36,790 bases of DNA from an uncultured Gammaproteobacteria bacterium (lineage in GTDB: Bacteria; Pseudomonadota; Gammaproteobacteria; Pseudomonadales; Azotimanducaceae). The notes beneath the pieces are model-generated. The model saw nothing but the letters and a program-made list of their open reading frames with translations, did no database searches and was not told the DNA's origin. Every line of letters starts with the position of its first letter. Position 1 is the stretch's first letter. Shown here one piece after another: positions 1-11,244 of this stretch. The stretch spans positions 1-36,790 of the forward strand of contig CAJWCW010000006.1 in assembly GCA_913030615.1 (NCBI GenBank), given 5' to 3'. The position numbers and the translations under genes are program-made.

Positions 1-699
1 GCTCTGGCCGTCGTCGATGTCGAGCTTGGGGCGCCGGTCGCCAATCCTGGAAAAATATTAGCTATCGGACTCAATTACGCGGACCACATCGAAGAATCGG
101 GTGCCGAAACGCCTAAAGTGCAGATGTGGTTTAACAAACAGACCACCGCAACCAACGGACCCTATGGCGACATCAATAAGCCAAGTGTGTCTGATTTACT
201 CGATTACGAAGGAGAGCTGGTGTTCGTCGTTGGGAAACGGGCGAAACACGTTCCGAGAGACCGGGCGCATGAAGTGATTGCGGGGTATTGCTGCGGTAAC
301 GATGTCAGCGTTCGCGATTGGCAGAGGCGCTCGCAGACGATGCAGATAGGAAAATCGTTTGATACGCATGCCCCTTTTGGACCTTGGATGGTCACTTCGG
401 ATGAGGTGGGCGACCCGCACGACCTTGCACTTCGTACCTACGTGAACGGAGAAAAACGCCAGGACACTAATACGCAGCAGATGGTGTTTGATTGTTTTGA
501 TCAGATAGCACATCTAACCCAAGCGTTCACGCTTGAACCTGGCGATGTTATTTATACCGGCACCTCGAGCGGAGTGGCAGCGGCGCAGACCCCGCCACCG
601 TGGTTGACTGTGGACGACCTGGTCCGCGTTGAAATCGAAAATATCGGCTATATCGAAAACAAGGTCGTTATGGAATCCGGGGATTCGATTCTCGAATAG
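1..699 (+). CDS. Fumarylacetoacetate hydrolase family protein (5' end missing)
   Basis: The reading frame is open from the first base, so the true start lies before the window; 232 codons are visible. The visible N-terminal part contains GKILAIGLNYADHIEESG, the characteristic opening of the FAH catalytic fold. It is followed by the acidic stretch around DYEGELVFVVGKRA, which in this family supplies metal-binding carboxylates, and by the late motif LEPGDVIYTGTSSGV. Family members are Mg/Mn-dependent hydrolases, decarboxylases or isomerases that cleave C-C bonds in beta-diketo acids such as acylpyruvates during catabolism of aromatic and other carbon sources. The substrate cannot be read from the sequence. 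It converges on the ChaC-like gene with about 30 bases between the stops. Confidence 0.9.
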   Translation, partial: ALAVVDVELGAPVANPGKILAIGLNYADHIEESGAETPKVQMWFNKQTTATNGPYGDINKPSVSDLLDYEGELVFVVGKRAKHVPRDRAHEVIAGYCCGNDVSVRDWQRRSQTMQIGKSFDTHAPFGPWMVTSDEVGDPHDLALRTYVNGEKRQDTNTQQMVFDCFDQIAHLTQAFTLEPGDVIYTGTSSGVAAAQTPPPWLTVDDLVRVEIENIGYIENKVVMESGDSILE

Positions 700-729
700 G
701 TCGGTAAAACGAACACGATCTCGGATCGG

Positions 730-1254
730 CTAGGTGGTATAGAGTCCCAGTTTATTGCGGACCATTGTGTCTAGCCGGAAGACGTGGTCGTCTTCGATTC
801 GAAGGTCCTTCAACGCGTCCGCTAATTTCGTGAGGTATTCGACGTTGCTTCCGCTGGGGCCTTCGCTTTGACAGATCTGATCGGCAATCGCTTCGAGCGG
901 CGCGTCCCCGAGGAAGGCAGCATTTTGTTGACTAGCGATGTAAACGATTCCTGCAACGCGCGTCGACGGTAATTGAATCGATACGTCGTGTCGCTTGTAG
1001 CCGTTCTTTTCGCGCTGGTCGAGATGGGCTAACACCTCTTTGGTGACTCGAAACGCGCGGCCATAGCAAAGTTTCCCTTCGCTCGCGATTAACGTTAGGA
1101 CCCGACCGGGGCGGTTTTCAGTTCCTCGATGATCGTGTGATCCCTGCCAGAAACGTCGCGACCAGTGACAGATATTCCCGGGTTCTGACTCTAGAAACGG
1201 AAAATCGGGGCGCCAAATTAACGAGCCGTAACCGAAAACCCAGAAATCTTGCAC
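730..1254 (-). CDS. chaC: ChaC-like gamma-glutamylcyclotransferase
   Basis: The 174-residue product has the ChaC substrate-binding signature GYGSLIW at residues 8-14 and the REKNGY motif at 81-86, whose glutamate is the likely catalytic acid/base. The length fits the short ChaC family. ChaC enzymes act in the cytosol on glutathione, releasing 5-oxoproline and Cys-Gly. The start lies 9 bases after the stop of the M20 amidohydrolase, so it is probably the last gene of the SulP / acyl-CoA synthetase / M20 / ChaC unit. With a class III formaldehyde dehydrogenase nearby, it supports a glutathione-using organism. Family assignment is firm; specificity for glutathione over other gamma-glutamyl compounds is inferred. 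Confidence 0.88.
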   Translation of the reverse strand: MQDFWVFGYGSLIWRPDFPFLESEPGNICHWSRRFWQGSHDHRGTENRPGRVLTLIASEGKLCYGRAFRVTKEVLAHLDQREKNGYKRHDVSIQLPSTRVAGIVYIASQQNAAFLGDAPLEAIADQICQSEGPSGSNVEYLTKLADALKDLRIEDDHVFRLDTMVRNKLGLYTT

Positions 1255-1263
1255 TCGTTTGTC

Positions 1264-2448
1264 TTAGGCAAGCCCCTTCGACACATCGAACGCCTGTTGA
1301 GACGCTTGTTGAAGGGCGGGGTCATTCAAGAAATCGAGAGCGGTCATGGCGAGCGCCTTTGCTCCATCCAGCGCAGCTTGGTCACCCATCTCGCCCCCTG
1401 CCCATTTTTCGAATTCCGGGTTATGAATGACGACGTTGGGAGGAGCAGCTGCCAGCATGGGGTGAATGGAGGGTACGCGGTGACTGACGTTGCCCATATC
1501 GGTGCTGCCAGCACCCGCGCTGCCTAGTTTCTCGTAGGGAAAAAAGTCGCGGCCTAAGGCTTCAGCATTGTGTTGGAAACGTTCGGCCAAGGGCCAATTG
1601 GTATTTAGATCGAGGTAATCGACTTCTCCCCACGTGGTTTCGACATCGCTTCCGGAACCCTTCGCGCCCGCTTCAAAACATGCTTGTACTCGGGGTTTCA
1701 ATACTTCAAGTTCGTTGGCGTTGGCGGCGCGAACGTAAAACTCGCCGGATGCCCGATCGGGGACGATGTTGGGAGCTTGGCCTCCTTCTGTGATGATGCC
1801 GTGGATGCGTTCAGTGTGTTGGATGTGCTGACGCAAATTGGATAGGGCTTGATACGCAAGGAGCAAACCATCCAGGGCGTTGACACCGCGATGTGGCATT
1901 GCCGATGCGTGCGCCGAACGTCCCTGATAGACCGCGCGTACTTCGGCGACACAGATACACGGCATCGTCGCGAGGTTGATCCCGGCGGGGTGCATCATGA
2001 TCGCTGCGTCGGTTTTATCGAAGGCCCCGTTGCGTGCCATCACTTCTTTGCCACCGCCACGCTCTTCTGCCGGTGTTCCAAGTAGTCGAACGCTGCCGGT
2101 TAGGGACACGTCGACCGATTTGAGCGCCAGGAAAGCTCCTAACGCCGAAGTTGCAATAATATTGTGGCCGCAGGCGTGGCCAATACCGGGTAAGGCATCG
2201 TACTCCGCTAGGATGTCGATGCTCGGCCCGCTATCGGCTGGAATCTGTGCTTCGAACGCGGTTTCGAGACCGTAAACCTTCGAATTCACGTGCTGTTTGT
2301 GATGCTCCAACGTGCGTGTCAGAAGGGCGCTTGCCTCGTACTCTTTGAACGCAAGTTCTGGATTTGCGTGAATTGCGTGCGATACCTCTAATAATGCAGA
2401 CGCATGGCTATCAATGAAGTGGGCGATGTCGTCTTTGACTTTATCCAT
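1264..2448 (-). CDS. M20-family amidohydrolase (AbgB-like)
   Basis: This is a 394-residue, full-length M20D-type metallohydrolase. Visible metal-site elements are the GHACGHN segment at about 90-96, the EERGGGKE segment at about 128-135, and His153 in MMHPAG. The central GRSAHAS motif belongs to the lid/dimerisation domain. Relatives hydrolyse N-acyl amino acids or amides such as p-aminobenzoyl-glutamate; the STDMGNVSHRVP segment resembles the AbgB branch. ATG 2448 is preceded by AGGA at a suitable distance. It lies 46 bases downstream of the acyl-CoA synthetase and just before chaC, so co-transcription is likely. The substrate is unknown. Confidence 0.88.
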   Translation of the reverse strand: MDKVKDDIAHFIDSHASALLEVSHAIHANPELAFKEYEASALLTRTLEHHKQHVNSKVYGLETAFEAQIPADSGPSIDILAEYDALPGIGHACGHNIIATSALGAFLALKSVDVSLTGSVRLLGTPAEERGGGKEVMARNGAFDKTDAAIMMHPAGINLATMPCICVAEVRAVYQGRSAHASAMPHRGVNALDGLLLAYQALSNLRQHIQHTERIHGIITEGGQAPNIVPDRASGEFYVRAANANELEVLKPRVQACFEAGAKGSGSDVETTWGEVDYLDLNTNWPLAERFQHNAEALGRDFFPYEKLGSAGAGSTDMGNVSHRVPSIHPMLAAAPPNVVIHNPEFEKWAGGEMGDQAALDGAKALAMTALDFLNDPALQQASQQAFDVSKGLA

Positions 2449-2494
2449 AGGTCGATCCTAATTGAGTGCGTGTGCGTGAAATGACGTCGTTGGC

Positions 2495-4048
2495 TTACAC
2501 GATCCGGGAACCGGTTTTGCCCCAGTATTCGTCTTTAAGCAAGCGCTTGTAGAGCTTGCCGGTGGGCAATCTCGGTAACTCAGCCCGAAAGTCGACACTT
2601 TTGGGACACTTGTAATGGGCAATTCTTTCTCTTGTGTAGTGGAGTAACTCTTCCGCCAAATCTTCATCAGTCGCTATGCCCGCTGCTGGCTGAACAATCG
2701 CCTTAACTTCTTCTCCCATTTCGGCGTTGGGGACGCCGATGACTGCCACGTCGGCGACTTTTTCGTGCATGATCATGGCGTCTTCGATTTCTTGTGGATA
2801 GATGTTGACTCCGCCGGAAATGATCATAAACGTCGCGCGGTCGGTAAGGTAGAGATAGCCTTCTTCGTCGACATACCCAACGTCGCCGAGCGCGGTCCAG
2901 TTGTCGTGTGCGGGGTGTTGCGCTTCTCGAGTCTTGTCGGGATCTTTCAGATATTCGAACGGCATCTTCTCCAATTCGAAATAAACGATACCGGACTCGC
3001 CAATGGGGAGTTCGGATCCCTCTTCGTCACATATATGAATCGTCCCCAAGAGGGAGCGCCCTACGGTCCCTGGGTGGGCGAGCCATTCTTCCGGGCCACA
3101 ATGCGTAAATCCATTTAATTCGGTGCCACCGTAGTATTCATAAATAATGGACCCCCACCAATCAAACATTTGGTGTTTGACGTCGGGCGGACACGGCGCA
3201 GCTGCGTGGATGGCGACTTTGTGAGATGACAGGTTGAAGCCGGAACGATCTGCTTCGGGGAGTTTGAGCATTCGTGAAAACATTGTTGGGACCCATTGGC
3301 TGTGGGTAACTTGGTAATCCTCAATAGCATGTAATGCTTGTATTGGATCAAAGCGGTGCATCATTACGACGGTGCCCCCCAAGGCTTGCGTACCCGACGA
3401 AAAACTCAGTGGAGCAGAGTGGTAGAGCGGTGCGGGCGAGAGGTAGACGACGTTTTCGTCGAACTGCCATAAACCACTGAGAAGACCGCCAACTAAATTG
3501 TCAGCACTGGAAATCAAACCCTCTGGCAGTGGACGGAGAATTCCTTTGGGCCTCCCCGTGGTGCCAGAACTGTACAGCATGAATGTTCCCGCTGGTTCTT
3601 GCTCCAAAGGCTGTGCCGGAAGAGCGTTGATACTGGCTTCATAATCTTCATAGCCGTCCAAGGAGCCGCCGACGCAGAGCCAGGTATGGCAGTTCGGAGC
3701 GTATAGAGGTAGATCTGTGGCGACTTCTGCTACGCCGGTTGAGGTGATTAACACTTGCGATTCAGAGTTGTCGACAATATATCCGGCTTCCTCGGTTGTT
3801 AAGTAACGGTTCACCGAAGTGAAATAGAGCCCGGACCGAAGCGCTGCCCACAGCACCTCGAAATATGCCAGATTGTTTTCCATAAAGATGGAGACGTGAT
3901 CACCGGGTCTTAAACCGCGTTCCCACATCAGTTGAGCCAAACGGTTGGAACGATCGTTCAACTCACCGTACGTTATGGTCTCCCCGTTTGCGGTGTCGAT
4001 GGCCGCAGGTTTATCGGGAAATATCGTTGCCCAATGCCCGGGATACAT
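2495..4048 (-). CDS. AMP-dependent acyl-CoA synthetase
   Basis: The 517-residue protein belongs to the ANL adenylating superfamily. It shows the ATP-binding loop YSSGTTGRPKGI (159-170), YEYYGGTE, the hinge-region GGVNIYPQEIED, and the C-terminal catalytic lysine motif LPTGKLYKRLL. It activates a carboxylic acid to an acyl-AMP and then an acyl-CoA in the cytosol. The overall sequence is closest in feel to FadD-type enzymes for bulky or long acyl groups, but the substrate is not determined. ATG 4048 is supported by a GGAGG ribosome site at 4060-4056. That site can pair with an upstream CCTCC (separate entry). It lies 58 bases downstream of the SulP gene. Confidence 0.9.
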   Translation of the reverse strand: MYPGHWATIFPDKPAAIDTANGETITYGELNDRSNRLAQLMWERGLRPGDHVSIFMENNLAYFEVLWAALRSGLYFTSVNRYLTTEEAGYIVDNSESQVLITSTGVAEVATDLPLYAPNCHTWLCVGGSLDGYEDYEASINALPAQPLEQEPAGTFMLYSSGTTGRPKGILRPLPEGLISSADNLVGGLLSGLWQFDENVVYLSPAPLYHSAPLSFSSGTQALGGTVVMMHRFDPIQALHAIEDYQVTHSQWVPTMFSRMLKLPEADRSGFNLSSHKVAIHAAAPCPPDVKHQMFDWWGSIIYEYYGGTELNGFTHCGPEEWLAHPGTVGRSLLGTIHICDEEGSELPIGESGIVYFELEKMPFEYLKDPDKTREAQHPAHDNWTALGDVGYVDEEGYLYLTDRATFMIISGGVNIYPQEIEDAMIMHEKVADVAVIGVPNAEMGEEVKAIVQPAAGIATDEDLAEELLHYTRERIAHYKCPKSVDFRAELPRLPTGKLYKRLLKDEYWGKTGSRIV

Positions 4049-4055
4049 AATCAGT

Positions 4056-4076
4056 CCTCCACCCTATTTTTGGAGG
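4056..4076 (-). promoter_or_regulatory. Hairpin covering the acyl-CoA synthetase ribosome site
   Basis: On the minus strand CCTCC (4076-4072) is complementary to GGAGG (4060-4056), with an 11-base A-rich loop. GGAGG is the Shine-Dalgarno sequence for the gene starting at 4048. The pairing is perfect over 5 bp but does not extend further. A fold would hide the ribosome site until translation from the upstream SulP gene or another factor opens it. The complementarity is visible; a regulatory role is inference. Confidence 0.3.
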
Positions 4077-4106
4077 CTACCAACGTGTTGTGCCGCGCGT
4101 CCACAG

Positions 4107-7021
<2,915 letters not shown>

Positions 7022-7046
7022 CTGATTTTTCCAAGCTTATGTTTTG

Positions 7047-7052
7047 AGGAGG
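7047..7052 (+). promoter_or_regulatory. Strong ribosome site fixing the amidohydrolase start
   Basis: AGGAGG lies 6 bases before ATG 7059. It sits inside a slightly longer open frame from TTG 7044, and so argues for ATG 7059 as the real start. Confidence 0.7.
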
Positions 7053-7058
7053 AATTTT

Positions 7059-8060
7059 ATGGACCGACAAGAATGGTTAGATCAGGTCGTTGAGGAAACG
7101 CTTGAACCAGACCTTCCGATCTGTGATCCCCACCACCATCTTTGGGATTATCCCGAAAGTCGTTACCTACTCGACGATCTACTCGAAGATACCAACAGCG
7201 GACACAATGTGGTTTCCACCGTTTTCATGGAATGTGGTGCGATGTATAGGGCTGCGGGCCCCGAGGTTTTTAAGCCAGTCGGTGAGACGGAGTTTGTCAA
7301 CGGCATCGCGGCTATGAGCGCTAGCGGGCTTTACGGTGCGACGAGGGCATGTGCATCGATCATTGGTTTTGCGGATCTGTCGTTAGGGGCCGGCGTTGGC
7401 GATGTTTTGGACGCGCATATGGCCGCAAGCGGGCGGTTTCGTGGTATTCGGCATGCGACGGGTTGGGATGCCAGCAACGATATCCGTAATTCACACACGT
7501 CCCCACCGGAGAAGCTTCTTGGGGACAAGGTTTTTCGCGAGGGGTTCAGTGAATTGGGAAAGCGTGATCTGACGTTTGACGCGTGGCTATATCACTCGCA
7601 GATCGAGGAACTTACCGCGCTCGCTCGCGCGTTCCCGGAACAACCTATCGTTTTTGATCATTTTGGGGGCCCATTGGGCGTTGGTCCCTATCAAGGCAAG
7701 CGCGACGAAATCTTTTCATTCTGGAAAGCGGCAGTAACTGAGCTCGCACAATGCGAAAACGTTGTTGCCAAGTTGGGTGGATTGGTTATGCCGATCAATG
7801 GATTTGGGTTCCACAAGGCGGCTGAACCGGCATCGTCGAAAGCGTTGGAATCAACCACGCGAGATTACTATTTCCACATGATTGAACAGTTCGGTGTGGG
7901 ACGGTGTATGTTTGAAAGCAATTTTCCGGTCGACAAAGCAAGCTGCTCGTACAATGTGTTATGGAACTCGTTTAAACGAATTGCGGCCGGTTTTTCGGCC
8001 GAAGAAAAGTCGGACCTATTTCACAACACCGCGGCAAGGACCTACACGGTCATTGTATAA
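7059..8060 (+). CDS. TIM-barrel amidohydrolase (COG3618-type, PDC-lactonase-like)
   Basis: The 333-residue protein opens with the amidohydrolase metal motif ICDPHHHLWD (residues 21-30, the D-x-H-x-H type). It also has the later VFDHFGGPLGVG and MFESNFPVDKAS segments that supply the remaining active-site residues in the amidohydrolase-2 / 2-pyrone-4,6-dicarboxylate lactonase-like family. Such enzymes hydrolyse lactones or decarboxylate carboxylic acids, mostly in aromatic or sugar-acid catabolism. It lies 37 bases after the formaldehyde dehydrogenase with its own strong ribosome site, so a two-gene operon is likely. It converges on the lactonase gene. The substrate is unknown. Confidence 0.88.
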   Translation: MDRQEWLDQVVEETLEPDLPICDPHHHLWDYPESRYLLDDLLEDTNSGHNVVSTVFMECGAMYRAAGPEVFKPVGETEFVNGIAAMSASGLYGATRACASIIGFADLSLGAGVGDVLDAHMAASGRFRGIRHATGWDASNDIRNSHTSPPEKLLGDKVFREGFSELGKRDLTFDAWLYHSQIEELTALARAFPEQPIVFDHFGGPLGVGPYQGKRDEIFSFWKAAVTELAQCENVVAKLGGLVMPINGFGFHKAAEPASSKALESTTRDYYFHMIEQFGVGRCMFESNFPVDKASCSYNVLWNSFKRIAAGFSAEEKSDLFHNTAARTYTVIV

Positions 8061-8093
8061 ATCGCGTGCGAAACGTCCTGGACGCCGAGCACA

Positions 8094-9101
8094 TTAGATA
8101 AATAGCAGACAAGTCGGAGTCGGGAAGCCTGCTATCCGCGCAACCTCCGTGGGGCGACCGTCAACAACGGGATAAACTGCAACGTTGTCTGATTGTTGGT
8201 TCGCAACCAAGAGCCACTTTCGCGTCGGGTCGAAACAAAAAAAGCGCGGGTGTTCTCCGTGCGTGGGGACCCAAGAGGGCTGACGAGGTAAACCGCGATC
8301 GTCCAGAGCCATCGTGACTATCGAGTCGTGACCTCGATTTGATGCGTAGATGAATCGACCGTCGTCGCTCAACTGAATTTCTGCGGTTGTACTCGATCCA
8401 CGATAGTCGCTGGGAAGTGTACTGACGAACGCTTGGTCGTGGTGGACATCGTTACGGTGTAAAACGGCGATGATGTTGCTCAGTTCGTTGAGTAAATAAT
8501 AGAGGGGTTGTTGAGGATGGGCGACAATGTGTCGGGGTCCTGACCCCGGCTCAACGGCGGTTGTCGACGGATCGATATTCAACACCCCGCGCGGGTTAAT
8601 CCGGTACTGGTACACGCAATCTGCACCAAGATCCGGAACCAGTAACTCGGTGTCGGATACCAGGCGTACTTCATGGGCATGCGCGCATTGTTGTCGATCA
8701 CGAACAGGTCCGCTTCCTTCATGCTGGACGTAGCTCGTTTTTTGGCCAATGGCGCCGTCGGACTCACGCCGAAACACGGCCACGCTGCCGCTCCCATAGT
8801 TTGCGACCGCGATCCAGTAACGGCTGGCCGTAATATGACAGGGCAAAGAACCCAACGACGATTGGCGATTAATGAGACGTAGTGTGTCCGCGCGAAGTTC
8901 AAAAGCGGAAACACCACCTTCCAAAGCTTCGTTGACTGCGTAGACGTGATTGTCGATACGACAAAGAAAAGCAGGACTCTCGGATTCGATAGCAAGTTCG
9001 ATGCACTCTAAATGACCGTCCTTATCGTTGAACGTGGCCCAGTAAATGCCCAGCGCATCGCCCTGCGTATAAGTGCCAACGAGAAGACGATGAACCGTCA
9101 C
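8094..9101 (-). CDS. Lactonase of the seven-bladed beta-propeller family (Pgl/YbhE type)
   Basis: The 335-residue sequence has the family pattern: LLVGTYTQGDALGIY near the start, CAHAHEVRL (the HPH-like position), LLVPDLGADCVYQYRI, GSGPRHIVAHPQQPLYYLLNE, and repeated DGRFIYASNRGHDSI-type blades. Characterised relatives hydrolyse 6-phosphogluconolactone in the pentose phosphate pathway, but many propeller lactonases act on other lactones. No glucose-6-phosphate dehydrogenase is nearby, so the role here is open. The start is GTG 9101, where homology begins. It lies 71 bases downstream of the TonB receptor gene. No signal peptide is evident. Confidence 0.85.
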   Translation of the reverse strand: MTVHRLLVGTYTQGDALGIYWATFNDKDGHLECIELAIESESPAFLCRIDNHVYAVNEALEGGVSAFELRADTLRLINRQSSLGSLPCHITASRYWIAVANYGSGSVAVFRRESDGAIGQKTSYVQHEGSGPVRDRQQCAHAHEVRLVSDTELLVPDLGADCVYQYRINPRGVLNIDPSTTAVEPGSGPRHIVAHPQQPLYYLLNELSNIIAVLHRNDVHHDQAFVSTLPSDYRGSSTTAEIQLSDDGRFIYASNRGHDSIVTMALDDRGLPRQPSWVPTHGEHPRFFCFDPTRKWLLVANQQSDNVAVYPVVDGRPTEVARIAGFPTPTCLLFI

Positions 9102-9104
9102 GGA

Positions 9105-9119
9105 CTGGCGCTTCGCCAG
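9105..9119 (-). promoter_or_regulatory. Hairpin immediately before the lactonase start
   Basis: CTGGCG-CTT-CGCCAG forms a perfect 6-bp stem with a 3-base loop, ending 3 bases before GTG 9101 in the gap after the TonB receptor gene. It occupies the place of the ribosome site and there is no T-run. A role in damping translation, or none, is possible. Confidence 0.3.
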
Positions 9120-9172
9120 AAGGTGCGATCACACACTGATTCAGACAGCACCATCAGGTTACGCACCGCTAA

Positions 9173-11215
9173 TCAGTTGAACTCGAACTCCGCGCCTAGG
9201 TAGAACTGCCGCGGTAGACCTGGAAAATATCGATAACTCCCAAAGGCGTAATCCGCGCGGTCAGCGTATTCCTTGTCGAGTAAATTGATCATTCGCACAA
9301 ATAGACGGAGCTTGTTGGAAAGCTCCCAGTTGCCGCGCCAGTTGAGCAAGGTGTGTCCCGAATATTTGGCGGTGTTGGCTGCATTGATGAAGTGTGGTCC
9401 GATATGACTGAGTTCAAATTCGGAGGTGGTGCGTTCCGTGAACTGGGCCCGCCAATGAGCGCTCGCTAACCACCTAGGGGCAGTATCAACGTCGTTGCCG
9501 GAGATAATCGTCTCACCGCGTGAGGCATCTCGCGTGAAATCGTATCGGTGTCGAGCATAGGTCGCGACGAGCCCGAGAGTATGGATGTCGTTTGGGTGAA
9601 ACGCGAAATCCGTTTCAATGCCGCTAGATCGCGTTTTCCCATCGCTGACGTTGTAACCGTCGGCGTCGCGGAAGATCAGGCTGTTAGAGCGTTCGAGATA
9701 GGCACTGACATCAACATCGAAGCGACCTTTTGTCGCGTTGATCCCAACTTCGAGAGAGCGTAGTGACTCGCTCGACAGACTTGCAACCGTTTGGCCGCTC
9801 TGAAGGCGATAAAGTTCGGTCGCTTGCGGAGGTCTGAAACCGAGTCCGGTCAAGGCGTAGAGTTTTAACCTCGGTTTGGCCTCCCATTCGATACCAATGC
9901 GTCCGGCGACATCGGTAAAATCGTCTTCGCGATCAGCAGGGCGCGTGTACAGACAGCCTCCAAATCCGCATGCGCTGCCGTCATCGCGACTGTTCCCATC
10001 GAGGTGTCGATTGTCGTAATCGTAGTTAAGACGCTCTAATCGCATGCTGTGAATGAGTTCGACGTTTTCTGCGATTTCCCAACCAATGTCGTAGAAAGCC
10101 GCCATCAAGAAACTCGATATCTCGTAGTCGTAATGCGTGCCCTCCGGTCGGGTCCCCACCAAATACGCGGATCCGGTCGTCGGTTGGTTCTGTTGTTCCG
10201 ACAGCGCACCACGCATGGTTTCGACCTGAGCACCCACCAACCAGCGGGTGTTCGTGGTTGATCCTTTCACCCGGGTGAGGGCGCCAAAACTTGTCTGATC
10301 ATTGGTCTCCAAAGGCTTCCCCGGGAGGAAATGCTGTCGAAATTCCATGTCCGATCGCCGTAGATAGGGAGCCACCGACCATTCCCAATCATTCTGGTCG
10401 AGATTCCAGTGACTCGCGATCCTCAATGAAGTCGCATCACGATAGGCCTCGGGGTTGGGGTTGGTGCGTCGTATCGTTGCGTCTTCGAACGCGAGCTCGC
10501 CTTTTACGTAGCCTCCGGTCTCTTGGTTCAAGCGCGTTGCGGAGAGCGTATGAATGGCTTTCCATTTCCCGTGATTGGTCGATAGGTTGGACGTAACTTT
10601 GTATTGGTCGTAACCGGTGTCGTCGCGGTAACCATCGCTTCGGCTTCCATTTGCATTGAGCTGAAAGCGGTCTGACCCCGCGGCGAAACGACCTTGTAGG
10701 TACTCGTAGGGACCGATTTCTACTGAGGCTCGGGTCGATTCGTTGCGGGTGAAAGAAATCGAGTTAATCACACCATGCAGCGCGTTGCCGCCGAACCGCG
10801 CACTCGCTGGCCCTCGGACCACTTCGAGTGCTGACGCTTGTTCACTGTTGATCTCGAAGAGGTTGTTAACGTTGCAGAATCCAGCGGGTCTGATCGGAAT
10901 GCCGTCTTCTAAGAAAAGGAATCCGCCACAGGCGCCTGGACCTGTGAGGACGCCGGATCGAATGGCAGTCAGGTGTTCTTGGCCGGAGCCTCGAGAAACC
11001 CACACCCCGGGGATCCGAACGAGCGCTTCGTGGACGTGGTTGGCGCGCACGAGTTCCAGAGTTTCAGCGTTCACGGTGGAGCCACTGCCGGCGGCTTTAG
11101 TCGACGCGACGACGGAAGCCTCTGCACGGACGATAATCTCTTCTAGTTTATCGGCGTCCGCCCGTGGGAAGGCGAGCACCGACGTCAGAAAACCCAGTCT
11201 CAGTATTCGCTTCAT
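9173..11215 (-). CDS. TonB-dependent outer-membrane receptor
   Basis: The 680-residue protein has a short N-terminal signal peptide (probable cleavage after about residue 22) and a TonB-box-like EEIIVRAE segment. A plug domain follows, with ALVRIPGVWVSRGSG, EDGIPIRP and LEVVRGPASARFGGNALHGVIN. The remainder is a C-terminal beta barrel with alternating aromatic strands, ending in FYLGAEFEFN. It imports a scarce ligand (siderophore, cobalamin, sugar or similar) with energy from TonB-ExbBD. The adjacent lactonase hints at a sugar-acid or lactone ligand, but this is weak. Its start is only 29 bases from that of the divergent F420-type gene, so its promoter must overlap that region. No anti-sigma extension is present at the N-terminus. 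Confidence 0.93.
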   Translation of the reverse strand: MKRILRLGFLTSVLAFPRADADKLEEIIVRAEASVVASTKAAGSGSTVNAETLELVRANHVHEALVRIPGVWVSRGSGQEHLTAIRSGVLTGPGACGGFLFLEDGIPIRPAGFCNVNNLFEINSEQASALEVVRGPASARFGGNALHGVINSISFTRNESTRASVEIGPYEYLQGRFAAGSDRFQLNANGSRSDGYRDDTGYDQYKVTSNLSTNHGKWKAIHTLSATRLNQETGGYVKGELAFEDATIRRTNPNPEAYRDATSLRIASHWNLDQNDWEWSVAPYLRRSDMEFRQHFLPGKPLETNDQTSFGALTRVKGSTTNTRWLVGAQVETMRGALSEQQNQPTTGSAYLVGTRPEGTHYDYEISSFLMAAFYDIGWEIAENVELIHSMRLERLNYDYDNRHLDGNSRDDGSACGFGGCLYTRPADREDDFTDVAGRIGIEWEAKPRLKLYALTGLGFRPPQATELYRLQSGQTVASLSSESLRSLEVGINATKGRFDVDVSAYLERSNSLIFRDADGYNVSDGKTRSSGIETDFAFHPNDIHTLGLVATYARHRYDFTRDASRGETIISGNDVDTAPRWLASAHWRAQFTERTTSEFELSHIGPHFINAANTAKYSGHTLLNWRGNWELSNKLRLFVRMINLLDKEYADRADYAFGSYRYFPGLPRQFYLGAEFEFN

Positions 11216-11244
11216 GTGGATGGGTAATTTACAACAAGGACTCG

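Noticed and set aside
673-686. Hairpin GAATC-CGGG-GATTC at the end of the FAH gene as a terminator
   Set aside because: The stem lies inside the coding sequence, is short and has no T-run on either strand.
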